Assembly: GCF_002160015.1 (NCBI RefSeq)
Contig: NZ_NFJT01000014.1
Span: 1 to 64,000, forward strand
Direction: 5' to 3'
Source of the DNA: Anaerofilum sp. An201
Lineage (GTDB): Bacteria; Bacillota; Clostridia; Oscillospirales; Ruminococcaceae
Length of the DNA: 64,000 nt
In this document: piece after piece, positions 17,396-25,980 of the stretch
Numbering within the stretch: the first letter of the stretch is position 1
How the letters are laid out: each line of letters begins with the position of its first letter
The notes under the pieces: model-generated
Database searches by the model: none
Told to the model about the DNA's origin: nothing
Seen by the model: the letters and a program-made list of their open reading frames with translations, nothing else
Translations under genes and position numbers: made by a program

Positions 17396-18229
17396 ATGAA
17401 AAAGATCATCGCCGCCGTCTGCGCCGCCGCGCTGACCGTGGGCCTGACCGCCTGCGGCGGCAGCGCCAATCTGACCGACACCTACATCAAGGTGGGCGCT
17501 TCGCCCTCCCCCCACGCCGACATCCTCCGGCAGGTGCAGCCCATCCTGGAGGAGCAGGGCATCACGCTGGAGATCCAGGAGTTCGACGACTATGTCCTGC
17601 CCAACACCGCGCTGGAAAGCGGGGACCTGGGCGCCAACTACTTCCAGCATGAGCCGTACCTGAACGACTTCAACGCCCAGAACGGCACCCATCTGGCCAC
17701 CGCCGCCTACGTCCACTACGAGCCGCTGGGCGTGTATCCGGGCAAGACCACCTCGCTGGACGCGCTGCCCGACGGCGCGCAGGTGGGCATCCCCAACGAC
17801 AACACCAACGGCGGCCGCGCGCTGCTGCTGCTGGCCGACCTGGGCCTCATCACCCTGAAGGACGGCCTGGATCTGAACTACTTCCGCAACGCCGAGGGCG
17901 CGCTGGATTTCTCCGAGTATGACGGCATCGCCGAGAACCCGAAGAACCTGAAATTCGTGCCGATGGAGGCCGCGAACCTGCCTCCCTCCCTGCCCGACCT
18001 GGACATCGCGGTGATCAACGGCAACTACGCGCTGGGCGCCGGCCTGGCCGATACGGTGCTGGTGACCGAGACCGACGAGACGGCGCAGGTGTTCGCCAAC
18101 GTGCTGGCCGTGAAGGAGGGCAACGAGGACGCCCCGGCCGTGAAGGCGCTGGTGGAGGCGCTGCAATCCGACGAGATCGCGCAGTATATCCAGGACACCT
18201 ACAAGGGGACCGTCGTCCCGGCGGCCTGA
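17396..18229 (+). CDS. metQ: Methionine-binding lipoprotein
   Basis: The 277-residue protein is a NlpA/MetQ-type substrate-binding lipoprotein. It has a lipoprotein signal peptide with lipobox LTAC and Cys20 as the lipidated residue. Motifs such as VGASPSPHADIL, NYFQHEPYL, AYVHYEPLGVYPGK and PNDNTNGGRAL match the family. GAAAGAGGAG precedes the ATG. It is the last gene of the T-box-controlled metNIQ operon and delivers methionine to MetNI outside the membrane. Confidence 0.93.
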   Translation: MKKIIAAVCAAALTVGLTACGGSANLTDTYIKVGASPSPHADILRQVQPILEEQGITLEIQEFDDYVLPNTALESGDLGANYFQHEPYLNDFNAQNGTHLATAAYVHYEPLGVYPGKTTSLDALPDGAQVGIPNDNTNGGRALLLLADLGLITLKDGLDLNYFRNAEGALDFSEYDGIAENPKNLKFVPMEAANLPPSLPDLDIAVINGNYALGAGLADTVLVTETDETAQVFANVLAVKEGNEDAPAVKALVEALQSDEIAQYIQDTYKGTVVPAA

Positions 18230-18246
18230 CCCCATCCCACAGAAAT

Positions 18247-18279
18247 GCGCCCGGCGTGCCAGAGCGGCAGGCCGGGCGC
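18247..18279 (+). terminator. GC-rich hairpin after metQ
   Basis: GCGCCCGGC (18247-18255) pairs with GCCGGGCGC (18271-18279), 18 bases past the metQ stop. There is no clear T-run, so its strength as a terminator is uncertain. Confidence 0.5.
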
Positions 18280-18363
18280 TCTGCGTCTGCCGAAAGCCCG
18301 CCCTGCCGCGCAGGGCTGCCGGGGTGTGCTGTTGCCGGGATTTGTGGGTGCCGCCGGATTTCC

Positions 18364-18433
18364 CCTCATCAGTCACGCTTTGCGTGACAGCTTCCCCCCG
18401 AGGGGGAAGCCAACGATACAGAAAGCCTTCCCG
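18364..18433. repeat. Palindromic intergenic repeat, inverted half unit
   Basis: CCTCATCAGTCACGC, then GCGTGAC, then the C-run/G-run palindrome, repeats the right half of the units at 2879-3192 in opposite orientation. It abuts the 3' end of the cytidylyltransferase gene. Confidence 0.75.
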
Positions 18434-18436
18434 CGC

Positions 18437-19150
18437 TCAGTCGATATAGTTGTGCTCGATCCAGTCCTTTGCCACCAGCAGGTCCACCTTGTGGTGGATG
18501 TCGATGGAGGAGTCGATGGGGTAGGGCCTGATGCGGTCGCCCATGAAGCTCCACGGCTGCTGGCCGGGCCTGCCGGACAGCAGCGTTTCCACCCGCAGCA
18601 CCCAGAAGTTGTGGCACAGGAAATAGCAGGCGGGAAGGTCCTGCCGGTTGGTCGACACGATGCCCGGCACGTCCGTCTCGTACATCTGCAGCAGGCCGCT
18701 TTCGTCCATCCGCTTGGCCCGCAGGGGGTGGTGGTCGTTGTCCTCGTACACCGGGACCACCGCCGTGAGGGTGGGGTCCCGCTTCATGGTGCGCACGCAG
18801 TCCCCGACCCACTGCGAGCGGATGGTGACGTTGTTGGCCAGCACCACCACAAGGATGTCCGGCAGGCCTCCCTCCGCCCGCAGCACCTCCAGCGCGTGCA
18901 GGATGCAGTCCACATGCTGGGCGGTGGGCAGGGCCAGCTCGGCCGGGCGCAGGATGGGCCGGTAGCCTTCCGCCTGCGCGATGTCCAGGATCTTCCGGTC
19001 GTCGCTGCTGCAGTACCAGCCGTCGATCTCGGCGCATTGGCGGGCGGCGTGGGCCGGGTAATACAGGACAGGATGCCCCAGTACATCCAGGATGTTTTTG
19101 TCTTTCAGAGAATTGTTCCCGCGTCCGGTGAGCAGAGCGATCGTTTTCAT
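18437..19150 (-). CDS. Cytidylyltransferase family protein (NeuA-like)
   Basis: The 237-residue product resembles CMP-sugar synthetases. The N-terminus ALLTGRGNNSLKDKNIL corresponds to the nucleotide-binding loop (usually ARGGSK...KN), followed by YCSSDD and the acidic DILVVVLANNVTIR region. Such enzymes activate nonulosonic acids or KDO-like sugars with CTP. The loop differs from classical NeuA, so the sugar substrate is unknown. AGGAGG lies upstream of the ATG. No other nonulosonate genes are nearby. Confidence 0.7.
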   Translation of the reverse strand: MKTIALLTGRGNNSLKDKNILDVLGHPVLYYPAHAARQCAEIDGWYCSSDDRKILDIAQAEGYRPILRPAELALPTAQHVDCILHALEVLRAEGGLPDILVVVLANNVTIRSQWVGDCVRTMKRDPTLTAVVPVYEDNDHHPLRAKRMDESGLLQMYETDVPGIVSTNRQDLPACYFLCHNFWVLRVETLLSGRPGQQPWSFMGDRIRPYPIDSSIDIHHKVDLLVAKDWIEHNYID

Positions 19151-19274
19151 AAGGCAACCTCCTGATGGCGTGTGGAAGAAACGGGGATTGCTCCCACCAT
19201 ACTATCCGCCGGGGAAGTTGGCAAGGGGAAAAAGCGGGAATCCTGCGATGGAAATTTATCCCGCGGGCACAGCA

Positions 19275-19307
19275 CAAAAAAGCAGGCGCCTGTTCCCGGC
19301 GCCTGCT
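19275..19307 (-). terminator. Terminator of the cytidylate-kinase-like gene
   Basis: AGCAGGCGCC (19281-19290) pairs perfectly with GGCGCCTGCT (19298-19307) around a seven-base loop. On the minus strand six T follow. Confidence 0.9.
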
Positions 19308-19363
19308 CTGTCTTTCTGCGATTTTTTTCGGGTGTGGGTCCCGGCCCTTGCGGCGCGGTGCGG

Positions 19364-19974
19364 TCACTCTGCCGGGGAGATCATGCTGCGGTAGACGCCG
19401 CAGATCGACTGGACGGCGGCGTTGATCCCGAGTTTCCCGGTGTTGATGCAAAGGTCGAAATGCTCGGTCCAGAGGGGTTCTTTCTTCTCGAAAAAGTGGT
19501 AGTAGTCCATGCGCTTTTTGTCGATCTGTCGGATGCGCTTTTCCAGATTTTCCGGAGACTCGTGATAGACCTCCACAGCCCGCTTCATCCGCGCTTCCAT
19601 GTCTGCGTAGATGAATACGTGCAGCACGGCACATGGTCTTTCAGCACCTCGCAGGCCCCGCGGCCCACGATCACACAGGGGCCTTTTGCCGCCATCTTCA
19701 GAACGGCCAGCCGCTGCGCCTGGTAGATCTTGCTGTCCAGCGAATCGCCGCGCCGCACTTCGGCCGCCAACGACTCCGACAGCTGGTACAGCAGGCTGCC
19801 CACACCGCTGGTGTCTGCCTGCTCAAATGCTTTGATGTTTCGCAGGCTGTCCTTGGCGGCATGCTCGATGATCTCCCTGTCGTAGCAGGGGATCTTCAGC
19901 TGCCCGGAGAGCCTTCGGCCAACCTCGTGCCTGCCGCTTCCGTGCTGGCGGCAGATTGTGACGATGGGATTCAT
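19364..19974 (-). pseudogene. Cytidylate-kinase-like protein, frameshifted
   Basis: The 5' half, starting at ATG 19974 with AAGGAGG upstream, encodes ICRQHGSGRHEVGRRLS, CYDREII and VGRGACEVLKDH as in the cytidylate-kinase-like (AAA-type NMP kinase) family. The 3' half resumes with VLHVFIYADMEARMKR and ends with the family's helical tail. The halves meet near 19620-19632 in different frames, and one missing base (for example a third C in the CC before GTGCTG) would join them. It is either a real disruption or a sequencing error. The substrate of the intact family is uncertain. Confidence 0.7.
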
Positions 19975-20214
19975 GTCCAAACCTCCTTACCAGACTGTGA
20001 TATGCGTGTGTATTTGCCGTATCAAAATCATGTGCGAACGATAAAGATGGTCGGAAACAAAAGGGGGGGCGCGATGGCCGCCCTCCCGGCCTCTTTTTTG
20101 CCGTGTTCAGAGAGGAGATCGATCCGTTCCGCGGAGCACTCCCGGCTTTTCCTGCAAAAATCCCGCGGACAGGGCGGGAAAGGGAAGAAGGAAAAATCCC
20201 GAACGCCTTGGCTT

Positions 20215-20250
20215 AACAGTGATAAGGAACTAAATCACTTATCAACTGTT
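20215..20250. repeat. Inverted repeat at the GC breakpoint, possible attachment site
   Basis: AACAGTGATAAG (20215-20226) and CTTATCAACTGTT (20238-20250) are complementary except for one unpaired base. They flank an 11-base AT-rich core. The site lies where GC-rich core DNA gives way to low-GC accessory DNA, so it could be a recombination site. No matching copy was found at another boundary in the window. Confidence 0.35.
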
Positions 20251-20271
20251 AGCTGACGGTTTTCGGGTGCA

Positions 20272-20318
20272 TACGAAACTCCCGTCTGATTCCTAACAGG
20301 AATTAGGCGGGAGTTTTT
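20272..20318 (+). terminator. Hairpin with T-run upstream of the DUF6061 gene
   Basis: AAACTCCCG pairs with CGGGAGTTT, with an inner ATTCCT/AGGAAT stem, followed by five T. It precedes the gene at 20353 and may be a leader attenuator or the end of an upstream transcript. Confidence 0.65.
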
Positions 20319-20352
20319 CTTGTTAACAGAGCCTATATTGGAGGATATCATT

Positions 20353-20604
20353 ATGAAAACATTACTTTCCTGTGAGTTTAACATGGACACAGGCTGCGTT
20401 GAACTAAGATATTCTGACGGCAGCATAATTTCCATTAACTGCACCGCTGTAGAGGACGAAGTTGCGAATAGCCGTTTCCAGCGGTCTGAACTGGACTGGC
20501 TTATCTACAACGATCCGCTGTCTTATGCGGAATTGATTTTGAATGGTGATCCAGAAAAATACTTGCTAACCGTAACGGAGATCCCGCAGTTAGATTCTGA
20601 TTGA
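20353..20604 (+). CDS. DUF6061-family small protein
   Basis: The 83-residue protein resembles DUF6061 proteins common on clostridial mobile elements: LSCEFNMDTG, SDGSIISI, QRSELDWLIYNDPLSYAELILNGDPE. The function is unknown. GGAGG lies about 10 bases before the ATG. It is the first gene of the low-GC island and is followed by a hairpin terminator. Confidence 0.7.
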   Translation: MKTLLSCEFNMDTGCVELRYSDGSIISINCTAVEDEVANSRFQRSELDWLIYNDPLSYAELILNGDPEKYLLTVTEIPQLDSD

Positions 20605-20625
20605 TAACTCTATAAATCTTGACGT

Positions 20626-20661
20626 GCAAAGGGCATCCATACGAAAGCATGGATGCCCTTT
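20626..20661. terminator. Bidirectional terminator between convergent small genes
   Basis: AAAGGGCATCCAT pairs perfectly with ATGGATGCCCTTT around a short loop. It lies between the plus-strand DUF6061 gene and the minus-strand DUF2188 gene. Confidence 0.75.
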
Positions 20662-20753
20662 GTCTTAACTTGGCCTTGTGGCCGGCAAGCATTTTACCCA
20701 CTTTTCTCCTTATAGACTTCGTGGAGCCTTTGGAGACCAGTGTTTTATCGAAA

Positions 20754-20981
20754 TCAGCCTTTCGGCGGATGAGGGTCCCCTCCATGGCTATCCGCAGACT
20801 GAATACGACCGTCCAGCCCATGAATGACAAACTCAGTGCCTTGGTTTCGGCTGATTTGTCTTCCAGCATTTACTGCCTGTTCCTTGGTGGAATAGTGGCC
20901 ACTGGAGCGTTGAGCTCCGCCACGTTTTACATCCCAGCCACCATTGGGATTGTGAACGACATGATGAGTAGAACGAGCCAT
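20754..20981 (-). CDS. DUF2188-family small protein
   Basis: The 75-residue protein matches DUF2188: HHVVHNPNGGWDVKRGGA, then HYSTKEQAVNAGRQISRNQGTEFVIHGLDGRI. These are small soluble proteins of unknown function, frequent in mobile DNA. The ATG follows the stop of the upstream gene by only four bases, so the two form an operon. Confidence 0.75.
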   Translation of the reverse strand: MARSTHHVVHNPNGGWDVKRGGAQRSSGHYSTKEQAVNAGRQISRNQGTEFVIHGLDGRIQSADSHGGDPHPPKG

Positions 20982-20985
20982 ACGA

Positions 20986-21201
20986 TTACCCCCTGTGTGC
21001 CTTAGGACAGCAGATTGCACAACCGTCCGCATCGAGATAGATTTTCTTCGCATGAGCTACTGCCTCAACCTCGCTTTCAAAGTAGCCCACATACTGTGCG
21101 CTACGGATGCCAAGCTGTTCAGCATGCTCTTTTGTATGGACTTCATGATGAAGGCCAGGATTTAACGTCTGATTGTTGTTAACATAGTAATAATGATACA
21201 T
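20986..21201 (-). CDS. Small hypothetical protein paired with DUF2188
   Basis: The 71-residue product begins MYHYYYVNNNQTLNPGLHHEVH and contains AEQLGIRSAQYVGYFESEVEAVAHAKK, a fold likely similar to DUF2188 (a beta hairpin followed by a helix). It ends with a CAICC cluster. An AAGGAAAA site precedes the ATG. I do not recognise a named family. It lies immediately upstream of the DUF2188 gene on the same strand. Confidence 0.65.
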   Translation of the reverse strand: MYHYYYVNNNQTLNPGLHHEVHTKEHAEQLGIRSAQYVGYFESEVEAVAHAKKIYLDADGCAICCPKAHRG

Positions 21202-21545
21202 ATAATTTTCCTTTCTGCTTGACCAAACAAGCGATACATGATATTTTGATAGCGTACATATTGCAAATGAGCGGTTAATCTGTGCCAGCAGATTGCCGCT
21301 CTTTTTATTTGTACATAAGACACCACCTCCTTAAAAGCTTCGGAAATTCACCTGTCCACGGCTTCCGTTGGGCCGGTGAATTTCTCTTTTTCTGATGGTT
21401 CCATTATACAGCTATTTCTGCTATATGAAAAATTAAGATGTTCGTTGTTTGGTGGCAAAATTAGAAAAATATAAGATAATAGTTAAAACTGTTTGATTTT
21501 TGGTGGCAAATATTGTATAATGAAATAAGATGGGAGGAGTGTGCC
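21202..21545. other. Regulatory gap upstream of the restriction-modification operon
   Basis: It holds two plus-strand terminator-like hairpins with T-runs (21269-21306 and 21342-21390), a minus-strand AAGGAGGTG site followed by a three-codon ORF, two direct copies of TTTGGTGGCAAA (21448-21459 and 21499-21510), and the promoter of the ISL3-like gene. No longer gene is present. Confidence 0.65.
21493..21521 (+). promoter_or_regulatory. Promoter of the ISL3-like/hsd operon with direct-repeat operator
   Basis: TTGATT (21493-21498) and TATAAT (21516-21521) are 17 bases apart. A TTTGGTGGCAAA copy fills most of the spacer, and an identical copy lies 51 bases upstream. A protein bound there would block RNA polymerase. 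Confidence 0.7.
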
Positions 21546-22880
21546 TTGGGAAAAAAGCTATACACAAAAGAAAACATCTCCAAAGCCGAAACCGAATGGC
21601 TGGGCATACCCGAACTTGTGGTATTAAAAACAAACAGGGATGATGTTGGTTTAGAAGTTGTACATCGTAGATACTTTGAGGATGAAAAATTGCTCTGCCC
21701 TGCTTGTCGTTCCTCGAGAACACGCTGCTCTAAAATTGTGGATCGAAAACTCAAGGATTTATTGTGGCTTGACGAGGACCACAAGACATTTCAAATAATC
21801 ATCCTACTTTTTCATCAGCGTTATATGCGCTGTGATAGTTGCGGGCAAAGCGTTTTCCCTGAGCCTACAGAATTTGGAGAAAAGGGATGCAAATTCACAA
21901 ACCGGCTATCAGATGCCTTGGCAGACGGGACCTTTCAATTTTCATATAAAAAAGTATGCCAGCATTACGGTGTTCCAGCTTCTACTGCTTCAGTGGGTGA
22001 AGTAATGAGACGAAGAATTCAATATAGGGAGTCATTGTTGCCCCCGATCAGAACACCGCATATCATTAGCATTGTCGAGGTGGTGTTTTTTGGGGAGTTC
22101 TATCCCGCTGTTTTAGGAATTTGGGATGGTGAGGTTTATTGCCTGGATATTTTGCGAGATTCATCTGAGGAAACCTGTGGTGCATTTCTGAAAACATTGG
22201 ATGCTAACCAAGTTGAAACCATATATGTAGACCCAGTCGATAGCTTATTTAATGCCGTGAATCAGTACTTTCCAATGGCTTCAATTGTGGTGACTGATGA
22301 GGCAATTCAGCGATATGCCAGAAACGCTATGCTTGATATTATCCATTCCGACGGAAAGCGATTTCCGGTGGTTCATAAAGACCGGCGATTGACGGTACTC
22401 CACAAAGACCTGGATGATAGAACTGTAGTTCCCAGAATCAAGGAAGGGATGAAGAGTAGGCCGAGGTTACAACAGGCTTACAATCACCATCAGAGATTGT
22501 TGGAGCTTATGGAAACCAAGTGGTCGATGGAAGATCTCCGAACATGGGCAGACCAAATTCCGACAGAGGTAGATGAGTTTTTGGCAGTTGGTGATATTAT
22601 TGATATCTTTGGCGAGCAATTAAGCGGATTTTTGACACTGGGCGAGAAGCCACCCAACAATTATCAGTTTGCGGTGCAAGGCATCTGTGACGCTATCAAG
22701 GATATGCCGCACTGCATTTTCGATGTAATGCGTGGTCGCTGCATCTTCTCTATAACTCACGACACCATGGAGGAAAACGGAGAACTGTGGCGATACGGCA
22801 TTAAGTCAAGTCGTTTAACCGAGAAAATCAATGAGATCTCAGCCAATATTAGGGAGGAACGAGATTATGGATACCAATGA
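21546..22880 (+). CDS. ISL3-transposase-like protein leading the hsd operon
   Basis: The 444-residue product has the ISL3 transposase layout. An N-terminal zinc-binding domain has CPACRSSRTRC and CDSCGQSVF, a helix-turn-helix region follows (about 130-165), and then a DDE-like region. VDPVDSLFNAVNQYFP and VTDEAIQRYARNAM match the second acidic block, but the first block reads SIVEVVFFGEF, lacking the expected Asp-Glu. The catalytic site therefore looks degraded. No inverted-repeat ends flank the gene. It overlaps hsdM by 14 bases. I infer a domesticated transposase acting as a DNA-binding regulator. The start is TTG at 21546, nine bases after GGGAGGAG. Confidence 0.65.
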   Translation: MGKKLYTKENISKAETEWLGIPELVVLKTNRDDVGLEVVHRRYFEDEKLLCPACRSSRTRCSKIVDRKLKDLLWLDEDHKTFQIIILLFHQRYMRCDSCGQSVFPEPTEFGEKGCKFTNRLSDALADGTFQFSYKKVCQHYGVPASTASVGEVMRRRIQYRESLLPPIRTPHIISIVEVVFFGEFYPAVLGIWDGEVYCLDILRDSSEETCGAFLKTLDANQVETIYVDPVDSLFNAVNQYFPMASIVVTDEAIQRYARNAMLDIIHSDGKRFPVVHKDRRLTVLHKDLDDRTVVPRIKEGMKSRPRLQQAYNHHQRLLELMETKWSMEDLRTWADQIPTEVDEFLAVGDIIDIFGEQLSGFLTLGEKPPNNYQFAVQGICDAIKDMPHCIFDVMRGRCIFSITHDTMEENGELWRYGIKSSRLTEKINEISANIREERDYGYQ

Positions 22881-24660
22881 AAAGATCAAAATAGTCGGTA
22901 CAAACATTCAAGAAAAAGCAAATCTGATATGGAATGTGGCGAACAGTCTATTTGGAGCATATAAGCCTCATGAATATGGTCTGGTTATTTTGCCCATGGT
23001 CGTGATTAAGCGTTTTCATGACTGCTTACTCCCGACCAGAGAGAAAGTGCTGGCCACTTATGAAAAGGTGAAACAGTTAGCCGTCAAAGATGGTTTTCTG
23101 CGTACTGCATCTGGCTATCGTTTTTACAATACCAGCCAGTACACCTTCGAGCGACTGAAAGCTGACCCAGAGAATATTAAGACCAATTTCGAGGCGTACA
23201 TCAACGGCTTCTCCGATAATGTTATTGACATTCTGGCGAATATGGGCTTCTTTACGCAAATCGAGCGTATGGCGGATGCGGGGGTTCTGTATCAGGTTAT
23301 CAGCGACTTTACTGCTGACAATGCAGATATGAATCCGGAGAAAATTTCCGCAATTGATATGGGCTATGTCTTCGAAAACCTTGTTCAGCGTTTTTCTGAG
23401 AGTTATGATGAAGAAGCAGGTGCGCACTTCACCAGCCGTGACATTATTTATTTGATGTGTGACTTGCTTACCATGAATGCGGATTTTTCCGGCGAGGATG
23501 CCCCTGCCAAGACTGTATACGATATGGCGATGGGCACCAGTCAGATGCTTACCTGTATGGAAGAGCGCATCCACGCCCTTGACAAAGAGGCTGAAATCAT
23601 CTGTTATGGCCAAGAAATCAACCCTTTTACTTTTGGTATCGCCAAAGCGGACATGCTGATCCGTGGTGGCGATCCTGAAAACATGCAGTTCGGCGACACC
23701 TTGAATGCGGATAAATTCAAGGGCTATACCTTCGACTACATTATCTCTAATCCTCCATTTGGTATCGATTGGAAGCGTGAAGCAGCTGATGTGGAGAAAG
23801 AACATAAACTGGGCGATGCCGGTCGGTTTGGCGTTGGCTTACCTCAAAAATCCGATGGGCAGATGCTGTTCTTGCTGAATGGCATTGCTAAATTGAAGGA
23901 CACCGGCAGAATGGCTATTATTCAAAATGGTTCCTCTCTCTTCACAGGAGATGCAGGAAGTGGCTCCAGTGAAATCCGTCGCTATATTATTGAGAATGAC
24001 TGGTTGGATGCCATTGTTCAGCTCCCCAATGACAGCTTTTATAACACCGGAATTGCAACCTATGTCTGGATAGTATCCAAAAATAAACCCGAAACACATA
24101 GAGAACACATTTTGTTGATTGATGCCAGCAAGTGCTGTGAGGCCCGCAGACGTCCTATCGGTAATAAGCGTGTAGATATTACGGAATCTTGCCGCAATTT
24201 GATCATACAGGCATACAGCGAATATAGAAGTGCAATTTTCACAAAGACCTTAGAAGATAAAAAAACAGTGCTGACTTGCAAAAGCAAAGTGCTTGATGCC
24301 ATATCGCTTGGCTACAATAAAATTACAGTGGAAAGTCCTGCTTTGGATGACGATGGCAACCCGATTGTGAAAAAAGGAAAGCCAGTAGCCGATACCTCCA
24401 AGCGTGACACTGAAAGTGTTCCACTTGATGAAGATGTGGATGCTTATTTTGCACGGGAAGTTCTGCCTTATCGTCCGGGTGCTTGGATTGACAAAAGCAA
24501 GACCAAGGTTGGGTATGAGATTCCATTCACTCGTACCTTCTATGAATATGAGGAACTGGAACCAGCGGCCGATATTGCAAAACGCATTGCGGCCCGTGAA
24601 AAGGTACTGATGGAGAAATTACAGGCATTGTTTGGAAATGGTGGTGGGCAAAATGAGTGA
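22867..24660 (+). CDS. hsdM: Type I restriction-modification system, methyltransferase subunit
   Basis: HsdM methylates adenine at the N6 position in the target sequence using S-adenosylmethionine, together with HsdS. The 597-residue protein has the N-terminal helical domain, a motif I region reading DMAMGTSQML (from Asp219) and the catalytic NPPF (295-298). Motif I departs from the usual GTGG form, though the position is right. AGGGAGGAAC precedes the ATG, which lies inside the end of the ISL3-like gene. The stop overlaps the hsdS start. Confidence 0.92.
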   Translation: MDTNEKIKIVGTNIQEKANLIWNVANSLFGAYKPHEYGLVILPMVVIKRFHDCLLPTREKVLATYEKVKQLAVKDGFLRTASGYRFYNTSQYTFERLKADPENIKTNFEAYINGFSDNVIDILANMGFFTQIERMADAGVLYQVISDFTADNADMNPEKISAIDMGYVFENLVQRFSESYDEEAGAHFTSRDIIYLMCDLLTMNADFSGEDAPAKTVYDMAMGTSQMLTCMEERIHALDKEAEIICYGQEINPFTFGIAKADMLIRGGDPENMQFGDTLNADKFKGYTFDYIISNPPFGIDWKREAADVEKEHKLGDAGRFGVGLPQKSDGQMLFLLNGIAKLKDTGRMAIIQNGSSLFTGDAGSGSSEIRRYIIENDWLDAIVQLPNDSFYNTGIATYVWIVSKNKPETHREHILLIDASKCCEARRRPIGNKRVDITESCRNLIIQAYSEYRSAIFTKTLEDKKTVLTCKSKVLDAISLGYNKITVESPALDDDGNPIVKKGKPVADTSKRDTESVPLDEDVDAYFAREVLPYRPGAWIDKSKTKVGYEIPFTRTFYEYEELEPAADIAKRIAAREKVLMEKLQALFGNGGGQNE

Positions 24661-25978
24661 GATTACTACCTATGAAAAGACAAAAGATAGCGGCATCGAA
24701 TGGATAGGCAGCGTTCCCTCTCACTGGCGTGTCCACACTTTGTATCAACTCGTGACCCAGGTCAAGGAAAAAAACAGCAATCTTCAGGAAAAGAATCTGC
24801 TGTCTTTGAGTTACGGCAAAATCAAACGTAAAGATATTGATTCGCCGGATGGACTTCTTCCTGCGTCTTTTGACGGCTATAACATTATCGAAGACGGGGA
24901 TATTGTCCTTCGTTTAACAGATTTACAGAACGACCATACAAGCCTTCGGGTAGGTTTGGCCACAGAGCGTGGTATTATTACCTCCGCCTATACAACCTTG
25001 CGTCCAATAGACACAAGCAATTCAAAATACTTATATTACCTACTCCATGCCTTTGATCTAAAAAAAGGATTTTACGGTATGGGGTCTGGCGTGCGACAAG
25101 GACTAAATTACGCAGAAGTGAAAGAGCTTCGTGTTGTGCTGCCAGGTCAAGATGAACAGAATGCTATTGTTCGATTCCTTGATAATCAATGCGGACAAAT
25201 CGATTCAATTATTGAGGATACAAAATCCAGTATAGATGAATATAAAAAATGGAAAACATCTCTGATTTTTGAAGCAATGACTAAGTGGAAATCATCGGAT
25301 TATAAGAGTAGTGGAATTAGCTGGCTTGGGGATATTCCTAAGAGTTGGCATTTAGTACCTATAAAACAAGTTGTGCTTCAACGTGATGGTGGTGCATGGG
25401 GTAACGATCCCGAAGGAAGTGATCTGGATAGAATTTGTATGCGTATAGCAGATTTTTCGTTTGAACAGGGTTGCTTTAAAAGGCAGCTTACAGACTTATA
25501 TACGAAACGCAATTATTCTGCATCTCAAATAAAAAAACTCACACTAAAATTTGGAGATATATTAGTAGAAAAATCCGGAGGTGGTGAAAAAACTCCTGTT
25601 GGTAGAGCAGTCCTATTTGATTTGGACTTTGAAGCTTTGTATGCGAATTTTATGGAACGAATTCGAGTAGACACAAAAAAAGTATTACCAAAGTTCTTTT
25701 TGTATTTTTGGCGAGCTTTATATTTTCGGACTGTAACTACAGCCTACATTAAACAGACTACTGGTATACAGAATCTTAATATTCCTTTATTGCTGGAAAA
25801 GGAATATATACCACTTCCTTCGCTGGAAACGCAGAAAAAGATTGTTACACACCTCGATTCTTTATGTAATAAAATTGATGAAGTGATTGATGAACAACAA
25901 CGGCTTATCCCTGATTTGGAGGCATACAAACGTTCACTTATATACGAAACCGTCATGGGTAAAAGAAAGGTGGTGTGA
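24653..25978 (+). CDS. hsdS: Type I restriction-modification system, specificity subunit
   Basis: The 441-residue HsdS carries two target-recognition domains, each opened by the standard motif ([11 protein letters not shown] at residue 15 or so; [12 protein letters not shown] at about 222). Two helical spacer regions have [13 protein letters not shown] and [13 protein letters not shown]. The second recognition domain is clearly richer in AT than its surroundings, consistent with domain exchange. The start overlaps the hsdM stop by eight bases. The recognised DNA sequence cannot be read from the protein. Confidence 0.92.
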   Translation: MSEITTYEKTKDSGIEWIGSVPSHWRVHTLYQLVTQVKEKNSNLQEKNLLSLSYGKIKRKDIDSPDGLLPASFDGYNIIEDGDIVLRLTDLQNDHTSLRVGLATERGIITSAYTTLRPIDTSNSKYLYYLLHAFDLKKGFYGMGSGVRQGLNYAEVKELRVVLPGQDEQNAIVRFLDNQCGQIDSIIEDTKSSIDEYKKWKTSLIFEAMTKWKSSDYKSSGISWLGDIPKSWHLVPIKQVVLQRDGGAWGNDPEGSDLDRICMRIADFSFEQGCFKRQLTDLYTKRNYSASQIKKLTLKFGDILVEKSGGGEKTPVGRAVLFDLDFEALYANFMERIRVDTKKVLPKFFLYFWRALYFRTVTTAYIKQTTGIQNLNIPLLLEKEYIPLPSLETQKKIVTHLDSLCNKIDEVIDEQQRLIPDLEAYKRSLIYETVMGKRKVV

Positions 25979-25980
25979 CC

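Larger units (their letters stand above)
19975..20352. other. Gap at the core/island junction
   Basis: No gene is evident. It holds a short GC-rich hairpin with six T (20076-20099), the inverted repeat at 20215-20250 and a terminator-like hairpin at 20272-20318. GC content falls sharply from about 20.2 kb onward. Confidence 0.6.

Noticed and set aside
20501-20869. 122-codon minus-strand frame overlapping two small genes
   Set aside because: It runs through a bidirectional terminator and overlaps DUF6061 antisense, so it is probably not a gene, although a short frame near 20690 has a weak ribosome site.
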